Source: Ampullaceana balthica
Taxonomy: Eukaryota; Mollusca; Gastropoda; Lymnaeidae
Length of the DNA: 64,000 nt
NCBI GenBank assembly: GCA_944989445.1
Contig: CALYLW010000430.1
Coordinates: 444,284 to 508,283 of the forward strand
Direction of reading: 5' to 3'
The position numbers were made by a program, and so were the translations under genes. The notes beneath the pieces were generated by a model. The model made no database searches. It saw only the letters and a list, made by a program, of their open reading frames with translations, and had not been told where the DNA came from. Below, piece by piece: positions 1 through 12,777 of the stretch (the first letter of the stretch is position 1; each line of letters opens with the position of its first letter).

Positions 1-135
1 CATTCGGAGCTGGGTGGACTCAGGGACGCCCTAGGCCCCAGAAACAAATTCTTGCCTTCACAAGGATTCGAACCCGTGACCATCGGTACGCCAGCCGAGC
101 GCGCATGCCACTCGACCATGGTGCCCCAAGTATCA
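1..135 (-). mobile_element. tRNA-derived SINE, cut by the window edge
   Basis: Read on the minus strand, the stretch from about 130 to 55 has a tRNA-like head: an A-box-like TGGTCGAGTGGC and a B box GGTTCGAATCC. The body that follows (55 down to 1) contains the run CTGAGTCCACCCAGCTCCGA, which I associate with invertebrate tRNA-derived SINEs. The two acceptor-stem halves do not pair, so this is not a working tRNA gene. The element continues beyond base 1. Confidence 0.6.
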
Positions 136-639
136 ATGAAGCATTCACCCCCCCCCCAAAAAAAAGGCCTGTCTTATCTTTATGCTTTAATATTTAATGG
201 ATTTATGTTAAGTATTTCAATTTTGTTAGAGTTTTAAATTAAAAAAACTGATTGTATGTTGGATTTAGTAGATAGTTTAGGTGACCCATACCCAAATTCG
301 AGACGGGAACGAAAATCGTTATGAGTTTGTTCTTGCATACTGCTACGGAAAGGTGTTTCTATCACCATCGCTATGAGTATGACCCCTATGTTTAACAAAA
401 GGATTGTATTAGTATTAGAGTATCTGTTTGTCTCATTGACTAGCTAACTTTAAAAATAAAAAAAAGTAGAGAACACGTTGTTTTCCACCCGGCCCCTCCC
501 CCATTATAATAATATAGTATAGGTAAATACCCCCCCCCCACACACACACACCAAAAGAAAAGAAAAATTAATTTCCATTTTTATTTTTAAAATGTGTATT
601 CATTCAAAGATATTAATAATTACATAATATTCAAATGTT
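136..639. other. AT-rich sequence without a recognised gene
   Basis: Homopolymer runs (C9, A8) and a short CA run near 540 are the only structure seen. All reading frames are short and look random. Confidence 0.5.
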
Positions 640-862
640 ATACGTAAGGGGCGAAAAAAAGTGATTTTAATTTGTTTCATTTACAAATAGAAAATAAGTT
701 GTTTTTTTGTTTGTTTGTTTGTTGTTTTTGTTTTGAACAGCTGTGACGTCATCTTGAAAAAAAAAGGGGGGGGGGCAAAGTTTATATGACGACGTGTGAC
801 GAGGGGGTGAAAAATCATCAAAAATCGTGTGACGTTATTTTAAGACATTTTTTCACTGGACT
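640..862 (+). mobile_element. Fragment of TIR element family A
   Basis: The order of blocks matches the right end of the full copy at 35681-37867: a CAAATAGAAAATAAG block, a poly-G tract, TGTGACGA followed by G-rich sequence, AAAAATCGTGTGACGT. The terminal GGACGGCCCC is missing, so this is a decayed end fragment. It also contains a TGACGTCA palindrome near 744. Confidence 0.45.
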
Positions 863-1215
863 GACAAATAAGATAGCCTACACGCACAGGTTATAATTTG
901 TACAGGTAGACTAGTATTTAATTTTAACTTTAAAATGTATTTGTTAAAATTATACTTGTTGATAATTATGTCAGTTTAACAGCCTGAAAGAGAAATAGTG
1001 AAGTTCCTCATTGCCGTTGAATGAAGAAAGATAGGGGGAGGGGGGATAATGAAGAGTCAAAGATAGTAGAGTATCATTTTGTAGAAAAATAAATTTTGCG
1101 TTGAATGGAAATTTTATAATCCCCTTTTAAATCTAAATAGTTTTGAAATTTGAGTATTTGCAAGCAATACTCCAATACCAGAGTGGTGGCAGTGGTCAGT
1201 GGTGAAAGTGCTAAG

Positions 1216-1360
1216 GGGCTGTCCATTAATTATGTCAACAAATTATTGGTGATTTTTACTCACCCCCTCCCCCTTGTCAACAACTTGTCAAACTTCCATA
1301 GTCATAGACACCCCTAAAATAATTATGTCAACATTTGATTACCCCCCCACACCAAAAACT
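1216..1360 (+). mobile_element. TIR-like fragment related to family A ends
   Basis: It begins with GGGGCTGTCCATTAATTATG and goes on to C-rich blocks alternating with TTGTCAACA/ATTATGTCAAC. The layout resembles the GGGGCCGTCCATAAATGACG ends of family A but belongs to a different subfamily. No second terminus was found. Confidence 0.35.
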
Positions 1361-1535
1361 ATAATTATAATTATAATAAAATAAATAATAATAAAATGTA
1401 ACAACAATATATATAGTATATAGATATTTTAAATAGACTAAATTACAACTTTTAGCTAATGCGTAATTTATTTACATCTATCCTTAATTATGGGTAAGGT
1501 ATCATTTTCTATTAACTTTTATATTTCTATTTTTT

Positions 1536-1635
1536 AACCGCGGTGTACCTAGCCCTGACACAATGCTTTGGCTAGGTTCACCGCCGCGGTGTACGCAGGC
1601 CTATAGCTAGGAATAGGTCCACCGCCGCGGTAGTA
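1536..1635. repeat. Two linked GC-rich hairpins around CCGCGG
   Basis: ACCGCGGTGTACCTAGCC at about 1538 pairs with GGCTAGGTTCACCGCCGCGG ending about 1591, around a loop of roughly 15 bases. A second, weaker inverted repeat reuses the right arm and ends with CCACCGCCGCGG near 1631. The surroundings are very AT-rich. A related hairpin lies at 2557-2657. Confidence 0.6.
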
Positions 1636-2039
1636 TATTTATACTATACTAATACAGAAAACTTACTACTTACTTAACTTACAATTTTAATTTAATTTTT
1701 AAAAGTGCTTTTTATACTTTACTAACTTTACTTTTACTTTACGGTGCGGTGGAGTTGTAAACTTTTTGTACATAGTCATATTGTAGGGTAAATTTATTCT
1801 ATTTTCACTTTAAAATGAATCGATATTAAACATAATTACGGTATAAACACATACTTACAATTTATCTTCTTCAATTTCATAGTCTAGCATATCAGACATT
1901 ATTTATAAGCTGCTAGAAATCCTTTTCTTTTGCCTTTATTTATACTTAATATTTCTGCTTTAAGAATACAGCGGAAGTTGTGATTATGAAAACGGAAATT
2001 TCGTTTCATAGCAAGTCTGCGGTTAATATATATTGATAT

Positions 2040-2207
2040 TTAATTGGTTCCTTTGGGGGCGTGTATTGGAGGTGTGTCCTTTTTAACCAATCAGACGAAT
2101 GTTGTTGACCGAGATTCTTCCATAAACAAGTGTTTTGGAAACTTGTGCTGAGCTTCAGTGGGCTATAAATTTACTTCGTACAACAGATATTAACTTTCCA
2201 CGTAAGT
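2040..2207 (+). promoter_or_regulatory. Candidate promoter and non-coding first exon
   Basis: Inverted CCAAT boxes (AATTGG near 2042, TATTGG near 2064) and a forward AACCAATCAG near 2088 lie close together. A TATAAAT follows at 2164, and a consensus donor CAC|GTAAGT at 2202. This could be the 5' end of a transcript feeding the SPSB3-like gene downstream. There is no direct evidence of transcription. Confidence 0.25.
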
Positions 2208-2556
2208 AGAATCACATGCATTCATATTGCATGAGGAAATGTATGTAGTTTGCTTGCTTTTGAATGAATTTTAGAGCATTGAATGAGTTGAACATTCATT
2301 AACTAATCTTTGACTTTGTTTCTCAAATTCAAATGAAATGAAAATGAAAAAGTCGACTTCTTATGTCTTATACTTATACTTCTATCTAATCTAACGTCTA
2401 ATCATTAAGTTGGTACTATTCTAATTATAATAGTAATACTAATAAGACGTACCAAACTCAAAACCTTTAATTTTACTTATATCTTCTGTGTGTGATATGT
2501 TAAGGGCGTCTTCATTTTGGCCACTCATTATCATTAATTATTCAATAATTATTCGT

Positions 2557-2657
2557 GGCGGTAGACCCAGCTAAACCATCGTCTTTGGCCTGCTTATACT
2601 TATACCGCTGCGGTATACCTAGCTAAACCATTGGCTTTGGCCTAGGTATACCGCGGC
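2557..2657. repeat. GC-rich hairpin repeat
   Basis: CCGCTGCGGTATACCTAG near 2597 pairs with CTAGGTATACCGCGG ending near 2655, across a loop containing CTAAACCATTGGCTTTGG. A degenerate copy with the same loop wording (AGCTAAACCATCGTCTTTGG) precedes it at 2557-2600, so the unit is partly duplicated. Confidence 0.55.
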
Positions 2658-3154
2658 TAAAAAAATGAGCCAATTTCACTATATTTAGGTTACAATTGTG
2701 TAATTACTTAGAATTACTATAACTATAAGTATATACTAATACTATACTAATACTAATACTAAAACAGTAGTTCAGTAGTCCTGAAGTAATCAATGTATGC
2801 AATGCATGCAATTTTCATGTTTACTGAATTTTTAAGATAGCACTGTCAGAAAACCTGATTGGTCCCCACTTAAGGATAATTAGTTATAACTTTAAAAAAG
2901 CGATAATTTTCATGAGCAGTTCCAGCCAAATGGTAAGGCACAGTGCATTTGGCTAAAGCAAAGATTACAGTGCTCTCATCTATTTACATTGTTGATATGG
3001 CAGAGCGTGGCGTACTTTCGGTAATGGAATTATGTATTTATGTGACTATAATCTATATTGAGGAAGGGAAGAGAACATTGTATTCTTCTGACAATAATTG
3101 ATATAGAGGAAATAAGTGTAATTATTTTTATCGATACATTTTATTAATGTGTCT

Positions 3155-3358
3155 TTAGTCTTTAGGTTTAGCTATAGGTTTACGTGTAAGGTGTTATGGT
3201 TAGGTTTAGGGATAGGTTTAGGGATATGTTTAGGGATAGGTTTAGGGTTATGTTTAGTGATAGGTTTAGGGACTGGGTTAGGTATAGGTTTAGGGATATG
3301 TTTAGGGGATAGCTTTAGTGATAGGTTTAGGTTTAGGGTTAGGGATAGGTTTAGTTGC
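3155..3358. repeat. Degenerate 12-bp tandem repeat, telomere-like wording
   Basis: Imperfect copies of TTTAGGGATAGG and TTTAGGGATATG fill about 200 bp. Some carry TTAGGG, but the register changes constantly and no run of perfect TTAGGG units is present. The open frames through it on both strands are a by-product of the repeat. Confidence 0.7.
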
Positions 3359-3404
3359 ATAATTATTAATTAAAATAGAAAGTTTCCACTATTTTTAATA
3401 ATGT

Positions 3405-3476
3405 TGTCATGGTTGATGAGATGACGTAATATCACATCCGGCCTTTACAACTCCGAGTTGCACAGACGCGGTAAGT
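3405..3476 (+). promoter_or_regulatory. Candidate promoter or first exon with strong donor
   Basis: A CRE/ATF-like TGACGTAA (3422) and a GC-richer stretch precede a near-perfect donor GCG|GTAAGT at 3471. It could be a non-coding first exon of the SPSB3-like gene, whose next acceptor is at 6882. This rests on motifs alone. Confidence 0.25.
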
Positions 3477-3589
3477 TTGATTTTATTAATTTTTGTGCAA
3501 AATTCTTGGTGATGAATGCCGAATTAACCGCCCGATTGTTATGCTCACCATTTCCGAGATGAGCGCGTATACACTGTGAGTAACAATGT

Positions 3590-4280
3590 TAATTTTCATT
3601 ATCGTTGGGCTTTCATTGGATAAAAATTAAAATTTATGATGTCATAAGTAGCACTTATTAAACATTCTTGTTGAAAATCTAAATAACACTGGAATTCTCC
3701 GTTATATGCCATCATTTAACCAACTACGCAAAATACAAGTGTGTTGACATTATTTGGTTCAAGTGATGTGCGGGTCTAATTGACAATACAACCAGACGAG
3801 CTGAACAATCATTCTCATGGAACTGAGGTAACTGGTATGCACAAAACGGTCTTGGCAAGGAATGAAATTATCGGATATCGATGTTCATTAAGTTTCCACC
3901 ATTGTAGAGGGTTAATGGATTCAGGAACTTTCATCTCCATTTACTGCAGTAATTCAGTAATTCATCAGAAGAGTTGTTGTCATTTTGTGTCTCTTAGTCA
4001 GACTCCATTACTGCTATTAGCTAAATAGGCTTTTCATTTGGTTTGATAAGTTGGCGAAGTGTTAGAAACATGGTAGGCAAACGATTTCTCAAAATGGATA
4101 CAATAAACTTAATCAACATTTTGAACATTCCCGTCAGTCAATAGTATAAAAACAAAATGTTTGTGGAATCATCAGGAAATTTGTTATTATTTATCGGCCG
4201 CTATTTTTTATTATTTTCTTTTACTTTTTGACTTCCAAAAATTTGTAAGTGATGGGTCGATTAATCGTTAGTAATAAATT
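3590..4280 (+). mobile_element. hAT element, older copy (family B)
   Basis: The region is colinear, in inverse orientation, with the intact hAT element at 56093-57339. Shared blocks include the TTATTTGGTTCAA...GCGGGTCTAATTGACAATA region (3750-3790), the AAAATG..GATACAATAAAC block (4090) and the end block GGGTCGATTAATCGTTA (4255). The left terminus is too decayed to place. It has no transposase frame. It preserves the empty CATGGTAG site (4069-4076) into which a MITE inserted in the other copy. Confidence 0.65.
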
Positions 4281-4408
4281 TAATTTTTAAATATATATAT
4301 GATTTTTTAAGGCCATCTACTCTGGTGGTTCAGAGCTTTGTTGAGATACATCACTTGGTAATTACTGTGGCTGAGGAGTGATATTTAATGCAGTAAACAT
4401 ATCCTTTT

Positions 4409-4504
4409 GAACAAATATAGTCTTAGACGGTGGTTATGGAACAAATATTATCTTAGACGGTGGTTATGGAACAAATATAATCTTAGACTGTGGTTATGAA
4501 ACAA
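4409..4504 (+). repeat. 30-bp tandem repeat, three copies
   Basis: Three near-identical units each contain AACAAATAT, then TCTTAGACGGTGGTTATGG. The third unit has one G-to-T change in the GACGG core. Confidence 0.75.
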
Positions 4505-4689
4505 TAAGAAATTGTATAATAGCTGAGTAAACATACAATTACTAAGTAGAAATCTGCTCTTTACTTTTAAAAAAATAAGTGCAAATTAAATGCAGCTAAA
4601 TCTTAAATTTTTTAATGAAATTGAGTCAAGTGGCATACACACTTTCCTGGTGTAACAAGTGTCACGTGTTTGAGACGACCAAGCTCTGA

Positions 4690-4897
4690 TGAGTCTGGGG
4701 TAAACAGAGGTGGCTGGGGATTGTGCCACACAGTGCCCTGACCTGTGAATGCTTCACTAGCCCAACAGGCCAAGATGGTCTGATGAGTACCTGACATAGT
4801 CTGGGGTAAACAGTGGTGGCTTGGCATTGTGTCATACAACCCCCTGACTTGTGAATGCTGCTTCACTTTCCCAACAGGCCAGCATGGTCTGTATGTT
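4690..4897 (+). repeat. Two tandem copies of a SINE-like block
   Basis: Copies at about 4693-4788 and 4799-4895 each run from GTCTGGGGTAAACAG to CAACAGGCCA.GATGGTCTG. The wording GTACCTGACATAGTCTGGGG between them resembles the body of invertebrate tRNA-derived SINEs, but no tRNA head is seen. The minus-strand frame through it is not gene-like. Confidence 0.45.
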
Positions 4898-5084
4898 CTA
4901 AGAACAAATGAAGAAATAATCTGCTGACTGTAATGTATAAAAAAAGGATGCATTTGTTTTATGACAGTCCCATTTAAAGTTTGCATAACATTATATTTCT
5001 TGAATCACTGAAACTAAGTTACCAGCACCAGGAGTTGGTGATTCAGAATTGGACAAAACAACCAAAACAGGCTCAACGGAATTT

Positions 5085-5335
5085 ATGTGTACCATACTGT
5101 CATATATGGTGATGTTACGACATGAATGTTTCACATTGAATGCAATGATACTTATATGTGTTACTATTTGTACCGTACTTTCACTATATGTTGTAGTTAG
5201 GACATGAATGTTTCAAATTGAATGCATTGATAATTATGTGTGTTACTCGTTGTACCATACTGTCACTATAGGCTGTAGTTAGGATATGAATATTTCAAAT
5301 TGAATGCGTTGATACTTATGTGTGTGTTATTATTT
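5085..5335 (+). repeat. About 87-bp tandem repeat, three copies
   Basis: Each copy holds GTACCATACTGTCA or a variant, TAGTTAGGACATGAATGTTTC, and a final ATTGAATGCATTGATACTTAT or a variant of it. Divergence between copies is moderate, so the array is not recent. Confidence 0.7.
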
Positions 5336-5337
5336 TT

Positions 5338-5422
5338 AAGTGAAGTGCTGTGAGGCCAGTTTCTTACTATGGTACAGCGCTATATCAATTATCAATTTAT
5401 TATTATTATTATTATTATTAAA
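5338..5422 (+). mobile_element. 3' end of a CR1/L2-type LINE with ATT tail
   Basis: GTACAGCGCTATATCAATTA followed by ATTTATTATTATTATT matches, on the opposite strand, the 3' end of the LINE at 63217-64000, which has the same GCGCT and ATT-repeat tail. No coding part survives upstream. Confidence 0.6.
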
Positions 5423-6029
5423 CCAGTCACTAGGGACTCAAACTGCTGGCAATGCATTTGGCCCTTGAAGCAGTGACTTTGTGCTCTGCACTCTACAATT
5501 CGGCCAGGGCCATGCTCATAAAATGCTATGACACTGCCCAGCAAACAGAGAAAGTTGCCAAGGTTTTTAGTGACATCTTTGAGAGCCTAAGCTTAAGTTG
5601 AAAGAATATTGAATTATAAAATAATTCTACATGTAATAATGTTTAATATGTTTGTATTATTTTATGTTACTGGCTTTCTTCTAATTTGAAAACTGTTTCT
5701 GTTAAAATAACTCAACTGGATGCCTGCTTAGTTCAGTAATATTCTTATCTATAGGATTGTATTGGGCAACATTTTTTATATCTTATCATGTTTACTTCAA
5801 ATACTATTTATCTTTTACTTGACAGGCCTTGGAATTTTCCAATATTATTTTTGGAATCAATGATATGTTATCTTGTATCCAGTCAGCCTTTTCTTTTCCG
5901 TGAAATTCTGTAACAACATATAACTTTTAAAAAGTTTTAAAAATTTCTCACCCCCACCCCATCCCCCTAATATACTGTAGTTTCCCAAAATCTAGAGCTG
6001 TAATGTTCATTTTTAAATCTTTAATATAT
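5423..6029. other. Unassigned AT-rich stretch
   Basis: 5430-5600 is somewhat less AT-rich and may be old repeat. Nothing recognised. Confidence 0.35.
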
Positions 6030-6277
6030 GAAGAGCTCAAGGGAAGAAACGGCAATGTCACATTTTTGTAATTTTGATATATTCACGTTTTAAAGTTCAA
6101 AATTGTAAAGATTTCTTATAATTGACTAAAACGATTTGAATTTTTAATAGGGTCACAGACATTATTTTGTCATAAAACTTCATTCAGAGCATTCTATTTT
6201 TGATCTTCTATCAGATACAGGTGATAACTAAAAAATTTCAAAAATGTCACATAGCCGTTTCTTCCCTTGAGCTCTTC
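6030..6277. mobile_element. MITE with long terminal inverted repeats
   Basis: GAAGAGCTCAAGGGAAGAAA at the left is the inverse of the right end, which reads TTTCTTCCCTTGAGCTCTTC. The inverted similarity extends inward through CGGC.ATGTCACATTTTT. A second, diverged copy lies at 52506-52750, inside an intron of the coiled-coil gene. Non-autonomous; superfamily not determined. Confidence 0.75.
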
Positions 6278-6882
6278 ATATTTTATATATAATAAATCTT
6301 AGAAATGTTTAATAAGGATTATAAATAAAATCTTAAAATACGTGTACTTTGAAGTCAAATATTTGCAGCTATATAATCAGTGCTATCATAAAGTGGAGTT
6401 TGCTGCTTTGCCAAAACGTAAACATAAAAAACTAAACTATTTATTTTCTGCTTATATTGGACATCTGATTTTAACACATATATTTTAAAATAACAGTTAC
6501 TGGTGAATTCTCAACTGACAAATACTCTTTTGCTTTTATAGAATCAATTACATTTTTTAAAAATAAAATTTCTTTTGCTTTAAATTGGAGTGACAGTTTA
6601 AGTAAGAGCAACTCTAGGAAAATACATAATTAGTGAATCTTAGAAATATTTTCTGAGATGAAAAATGAAACCGTTTCATTGGATCTAAGAAAATAGCGTT
6701 AATGACACAAAATAAACATGATAATCGACATTTACAAAAAATAGATGTTGAACTTGTTTTTTCCCAATGATGACCTACACAAAAGACTAATTCAATCCAA
6801 TTGTTCCTAAAAATGTTATTGTCTTGTTTGCTTTGTATCTAATTTAACTTAATTAAAATTAATGATTTTGTTTTATTTTCAG

Positions 6883-6981
6883 TACTGAGTGGTTTGTTGA
6901 AAAAAAACCAGCTCTTCTTGATTTTAGAAATCATCTTCTGCTGGAGTATTATAGCAGTTTAAAAAATGCCATTTCCCATGC
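6883..6981 (+). CDS. Candidate 5' exon of the SPSB3-like gene
   Basis: A strong acceptor (TTTTGTTTTATTTTCAG, ending 6882) and a donor C|GTATGT at 6982 bracket 99 bp. An ATG at 6966 would give Met-Pro-Phe-Pro-Met in phase 1. That phase joins exactly to an acceptor TCTGCAG ending at 7235, restoring the frame of the next coding exon. If used, the protein would be 236 residues. If not, this is 5' UTR and translation starts at 7202. Confidence 0.4.
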
Positions 6982-7201
6982 GTATGTTTTTTTATATTAT
7001 TTTTTTTCCTCATAATACGAGATAAATCATAGGATAATAATTTGGCTAAATTTATATGTGACAATATGGAAACTCATACCATATAAAAATACCCTATAAA
7101 CACATTTATAAAAGCATATGTTTATTTAAAAAGGAATTAAAATGACGTCAATGTGAATTTCCAAAAAATGTTAGCATATTTTATTGTTTATTGTCGAAAA
7201 T

Positions 7202-7394
7202 ATGGCAATTAAAAATTGTGTAATGAAATCTGCAGCATTGGTGAACAAAGCATCACAACCAGCAATTTGTGATTATTTCAATGAAAACTGGGTGTGGGAT
7301 GGCAGTTCAAAACCACCAGAAGTTGAGTTGTCTTCCAACTATGAAGCTGCATACTTCTACATTGACCCTGTGAATGAAAGTACCGGAACTGTTG
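7202..7394 (+). CDS. SPSB3: SPSB3-like SPRY/SOCS-box protein, N-terminal coding exon
   Basis: The exon encodes residues leading into the SPRY domain. Its Asn-Trp-Val-Trp-Asp near the start of the conserved part matches the Asp-Trp-Val-Trp-Asp that opens the domain in SPSB3. ATG 7202 gives a 242-residue protein in three exons. An alternative places the exon start at 7236, joined to 6966-6981. An in-frame TAG at 7172 rules out a longer N-terminus within this exon. The donor G|GTGGGT at 7395 leaves phase 1. Family knowledge: SPSB proteins are substrate receptors of cullin-5/elongin BC ubiquitin ligases, and mammalian SPSB3 targets nuclear cGAS. Vertebrate SPSB3 has a longer N-terminus than either model here. 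Confidence 0.75.
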
Positions 7395-7630
7395 GTGGGT
7401 CAAGTCACTCTTAGAGTATTTATTTGAATTCAGTGAAATGAGAAGAAATGCAGTTATTTCATTAATTATGTTTAAATTTGGCTAAAAATAGAACAGTATA
7501 TGTTCCCATAAGTATTTTAATTCATTAAAGTAATGGTAACCGAGATCAACTTGAATGTTTGTCCCACTTTTAAAATAATATGATGAAATGTTCTTGTTGT
7601 TTCAATTCTGGTTTTGTCTGATTCAAGCAG

Positions 7631-7780
7631 CGGTGAGAGGAACCAAAGGTTTTGCTGAAGGAGAGCATTACTGGGAGATCATCTTTCTTGAGCCTCCTGT
7701 GGGGACTTCAGTAATGGTGGGTGTAGGCACCCGCAAGGCTCTGCTCAAGTCCAAGAGGTACCAGTACATCAATCTCATAG
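7631..7780 (+). CDS. SPSB3: SPSB3-like protein, middle SPRY exon
   Basis: The acceptor CAAGCAG ends at 7630 and the donor ATAG|GTCAGG is at 7781. In phase, the exon reads Ala-Val-Arg-Gly-Thr-Lys, then Glu-Gly-Glu-His-Tyr-Trp-Glu, the SPRY core strand (family pattern GxHxWE), and Val-Met-Val-Gly-Val-Gly-Thr. The previous exon supplies Gly-Thr-Val, so the junction reads GTVAVRGTK, close to GTAAIRGTK in vertebrate SPSB3. Both intron phases are 1. The flanking introns are short (236 and 501 bp) and have no minisatellite, unlike the coiled-coil gene further along. Confidence 0.85.
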
Positions 7781-8281
7781 GTCAGGAAACTTATATCTTT
7801 CTTTAGAATATTTTACTTTCTGCACCAATCTTCATTTAGTTTTTTAATGAAATAGACATTAAGTTTTAACCCAATATTTAAAAAAAATTAATTAATTGAA
7901 TAAGTAAAAGATTTATTATCACAGTGAAATGTTTATTTTAAAAAGATTTAATAGTTACTTGTGTTGCGTATAATATTCCAGGTTGTTAAATGATAAATGT
8001 TTACAAAATAAAAACCCCATTAAGTTTATGATGGTATTAAATAACACGATGTAAGTATTTGTATGAGTGCAGTGATTGCCCACCATTTTGACTCACATCG
8101 TTGTGTGCAATCAATTTAATAGAGAGAAAGGTGCACTTTCTGACATCATGGAACCACCTGTTTAGAGATTAAATAAAACAAGAAGTGTCGAGATTTAAAA
8201 TGAATAACAAGACATTTGAATATAAGAAATATTGTAAGGGGTAAAGGAATTAATTTATTTTCTTTTGTATGTCAATATCAG

Positions 8282-8667
8282 GTCAAGATAAGGAAAGTTG
8301 GGGACTGTCCTACAAAGGTCAGATCTGGCATGATGGTGTCAGTAAGCAGTACTGTGAACCTTTCTTTGATAGTGCAACAGTCATTGGTGTGCTCTTAAAC
8401 TTATACAGAGGTTCTCTGACATTTTACAAAAATGGTGTCAGTCTTGGTGAGGCCTTCACTGGATTGCATGCTGGGAATGAATCCTTGTATCCACTTATCA
8501 GCTCTACAGCAACTGAGACAGAGTTGGAACTGGGCGTCAGGACTTGCAGGTATTTAACATTACAAGAAAAATGCTTTTCACAAATTCGAAATAGTCTCCG
8601 GAGTGTTGACTACGTGGATAACCTCCCTTTGCCCAATATCATGAAAAACCAACTTCGAGAGCTGTAG
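8282..8667 (+). CDS. SPSB3: SPSB3-like protein, C-terminal SPRY and SOCS-box exon
   Basis: The acceptor ATATCAG ends at 8281. The frame reads Gln-Asp-Lys-Glu-Ser-Trp-Gly-Leu-Ser-Tyr, matching the SPRY motif DEDSWGLSY, then Gly-Val-Leu-Leu-Asn and Leu-Thr-Phe-Tyr-Lys-Asn-Gly, the second SPRY half. The last 40 residues form a SOCS box: a BC-box-like stretch around Leu-Gln-Glu-Lys-Cys-Phe-Ser-Gln-Ile-Arg, and a Cul5-box-like Leu-Pro-Leu-Pro. Stop TAG is at 8665-8667. The protein ends about 10 residues after the Cul5 box, without the basic tail of the human protein. Expected role: elongin/cullin-5 adaptor recognising a substrate through SPRY. Confidence 0.88.
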
Positions 8668-11191
<2,524 letters not shown>

Positions 11192-11591
11192 TATTATTTA
11201 TTCATTGGAAAGAATGTCATTTATTTACCTATAGCATACCCAAGATTCAACGTTTATTATTAATAGATGCAGTCAATATTATTTGTTCCTATTTCTACAC
11301 TGTTTCCCCAGCAGAGAATGAAGATCACAAGATGAGTGGACTGTTGTGCACACTAATTAACTATTATATTTGGCAATGCTCTCTCTATGTTGCACAACTC
11401 AATGAAATTTTGTGTGTGGTCTTCTAAGCATGGAAAAAAGCACGACAGAATTTATAGAGCAATGAATTTATGCACACAACAATGCCAGCCTCACAGAGGA
11501 TAAATAGAATGTTTCGTTACTGACATACAATCTCCTCTCTTTTAACACCATCAACAACTGTCAATTAATTGTACATTTGTTTCTCTATAGC

Positions 11592-11704
11592 TAGATAGAT
11601 GTCATGCCAACAGGGTATGTAAGAAGAGCCTGACAAGATAATATCTCAACACAACACGTTGTCAGGCTCTTACATACCTTGTTTGCATGACATCCATCTA
11701 CTTA
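11592..11704. repeat. Palindromic MITE-like inverted repeat
   Basis: AGATGTCATGCCAACAGGGT at the left and CCTTGTTTGCATGACATCCA at the right are inverse versions. The pairing continues through TATGTAAG..AGCCTGACAA and TTGTCAGGCTCTTACATA, leaving a loop of about 25 bp. The right arm and its flank are the founding sequence of the 48-bp array that follows. Confidence 0.75.
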
Positions 11705-12205
11705 TCTATAAGTCTGATTGCAGTCTCACCCACATGACATCCATCTACTTATCTATAAGTCTGATTGCAGTCTCACCCACATGACATCCATCTACTTATC
11801 TATAAGTCTGATTGCAGTCTCACCCACATGACATCCATCTACTTATCTATAAGTCTGATTGCAGTCTCACCCACATGACATCCATCTACTTATCTATAAG
11901 TCTGATTGCAGTCTCACCCACATGACATCCATCTACTTATCTATAAGTCTGATTGCAGTCTCACCCACATAACATCCATCTACTTATCTATAAGTCTGAT
12001 TGCAGTCTCACCCACATGACATCCATCTACTTATCTATAAGTCTGATTGCAGTCTCACCCACATGACATCCATCTACTTATCTATAAGTCTGATTGCAGT
12101 CTCACCCACATGACATCCATCTACTTATCTATAAGTCTGATTGCAGTCTCACCCACATGACATCCATCTACTTATCTATAAGTCTGATTGCAGTCTCACC
12201 CATAT
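11690..12205 (+). repeat. 48-bp minisatellite, about 10.5 copies
   Basis: The unit runs CATGACATCCATCTACTTAT, then CTATAAGTCTGATTGCAGTC, then TCACCCAC. Copies are almost identical; one carries CATAACATCC in place of CATGACATCC (near 11968). The near-perfect identity suggests recent expansion. Confidence 0.95.
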
Positions 12206-12249
12206 TTTGTCTATAGCTTCAATACCAATGTCCACACCTCTTACCTCAG

Positions 12250-12682
12250 TAGCCTTGACCTAACTCTGCTATACAACCTTGACCTAACTCTGCTATACAA
12301 CCTTGACCTAACTCTGCTATACAACCTTGACCTAACTCTGCTATACAACCTTGACCTAACTCTGCTATACAACCTTGACCTAACTCTGCTATACAACCTT
12401 GACCTAACTCTGCTATACAACCTTGACCTAACTCTGCTATACAACCTTGACCTAACTCTGCTATACAACCTTGACCTAACTCTGCTATACAACCTTGACC
12501 TAACTCTGCTATACAACCTTGACCTAACTCTGCTATACAACCTTGACCTAACTCTGCTATACAACCTTGACCTAACTCTGCTATACAACCTTGACCTAAC
12601 TCTGCTATACAACCTTGACCTAACTCTGCTATACAACCTTGACCTAACTCTGCTATACAACCTTGACCTAACTCTGCTCAAG
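12250..12682 (+). repeat. 24-bp minisatellite, about 18 copies
   Basis: Perfect units of CTTGACCTAACTCTGCTATA plus CAAC. Because 24 is a multiple of three, long frames run through on both strands; they are not genes. Confidence 0.95.
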
Positions 12683-12777
12683 ACTGCTCAGTAGTCTCTG
12701 CTCAACTTTTCAAGTCCATGTTTCAACTGGTCTCATCTGAAATGTTTATAGTCCCCATTCACCAGCCTTTTATTGAA

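Larger units (their letters stand above)
1636..3148. other. Intergenic or 5' flanking AT-rich DNA
   Basis: No coding exon is recognised. The stretch holds the candidate promoter at 2040-2207 and the hairpin at 2557-2657; the rest is AT-rich with short TAATACTA runs near 2730. Confidence 0.4.

Noticed and set aside
3149..3373. Interstitial telomere repeat
   Set aside because: TTAGGG occurs but not as a regular hexamer; the period is about 12 bp and degenerate.
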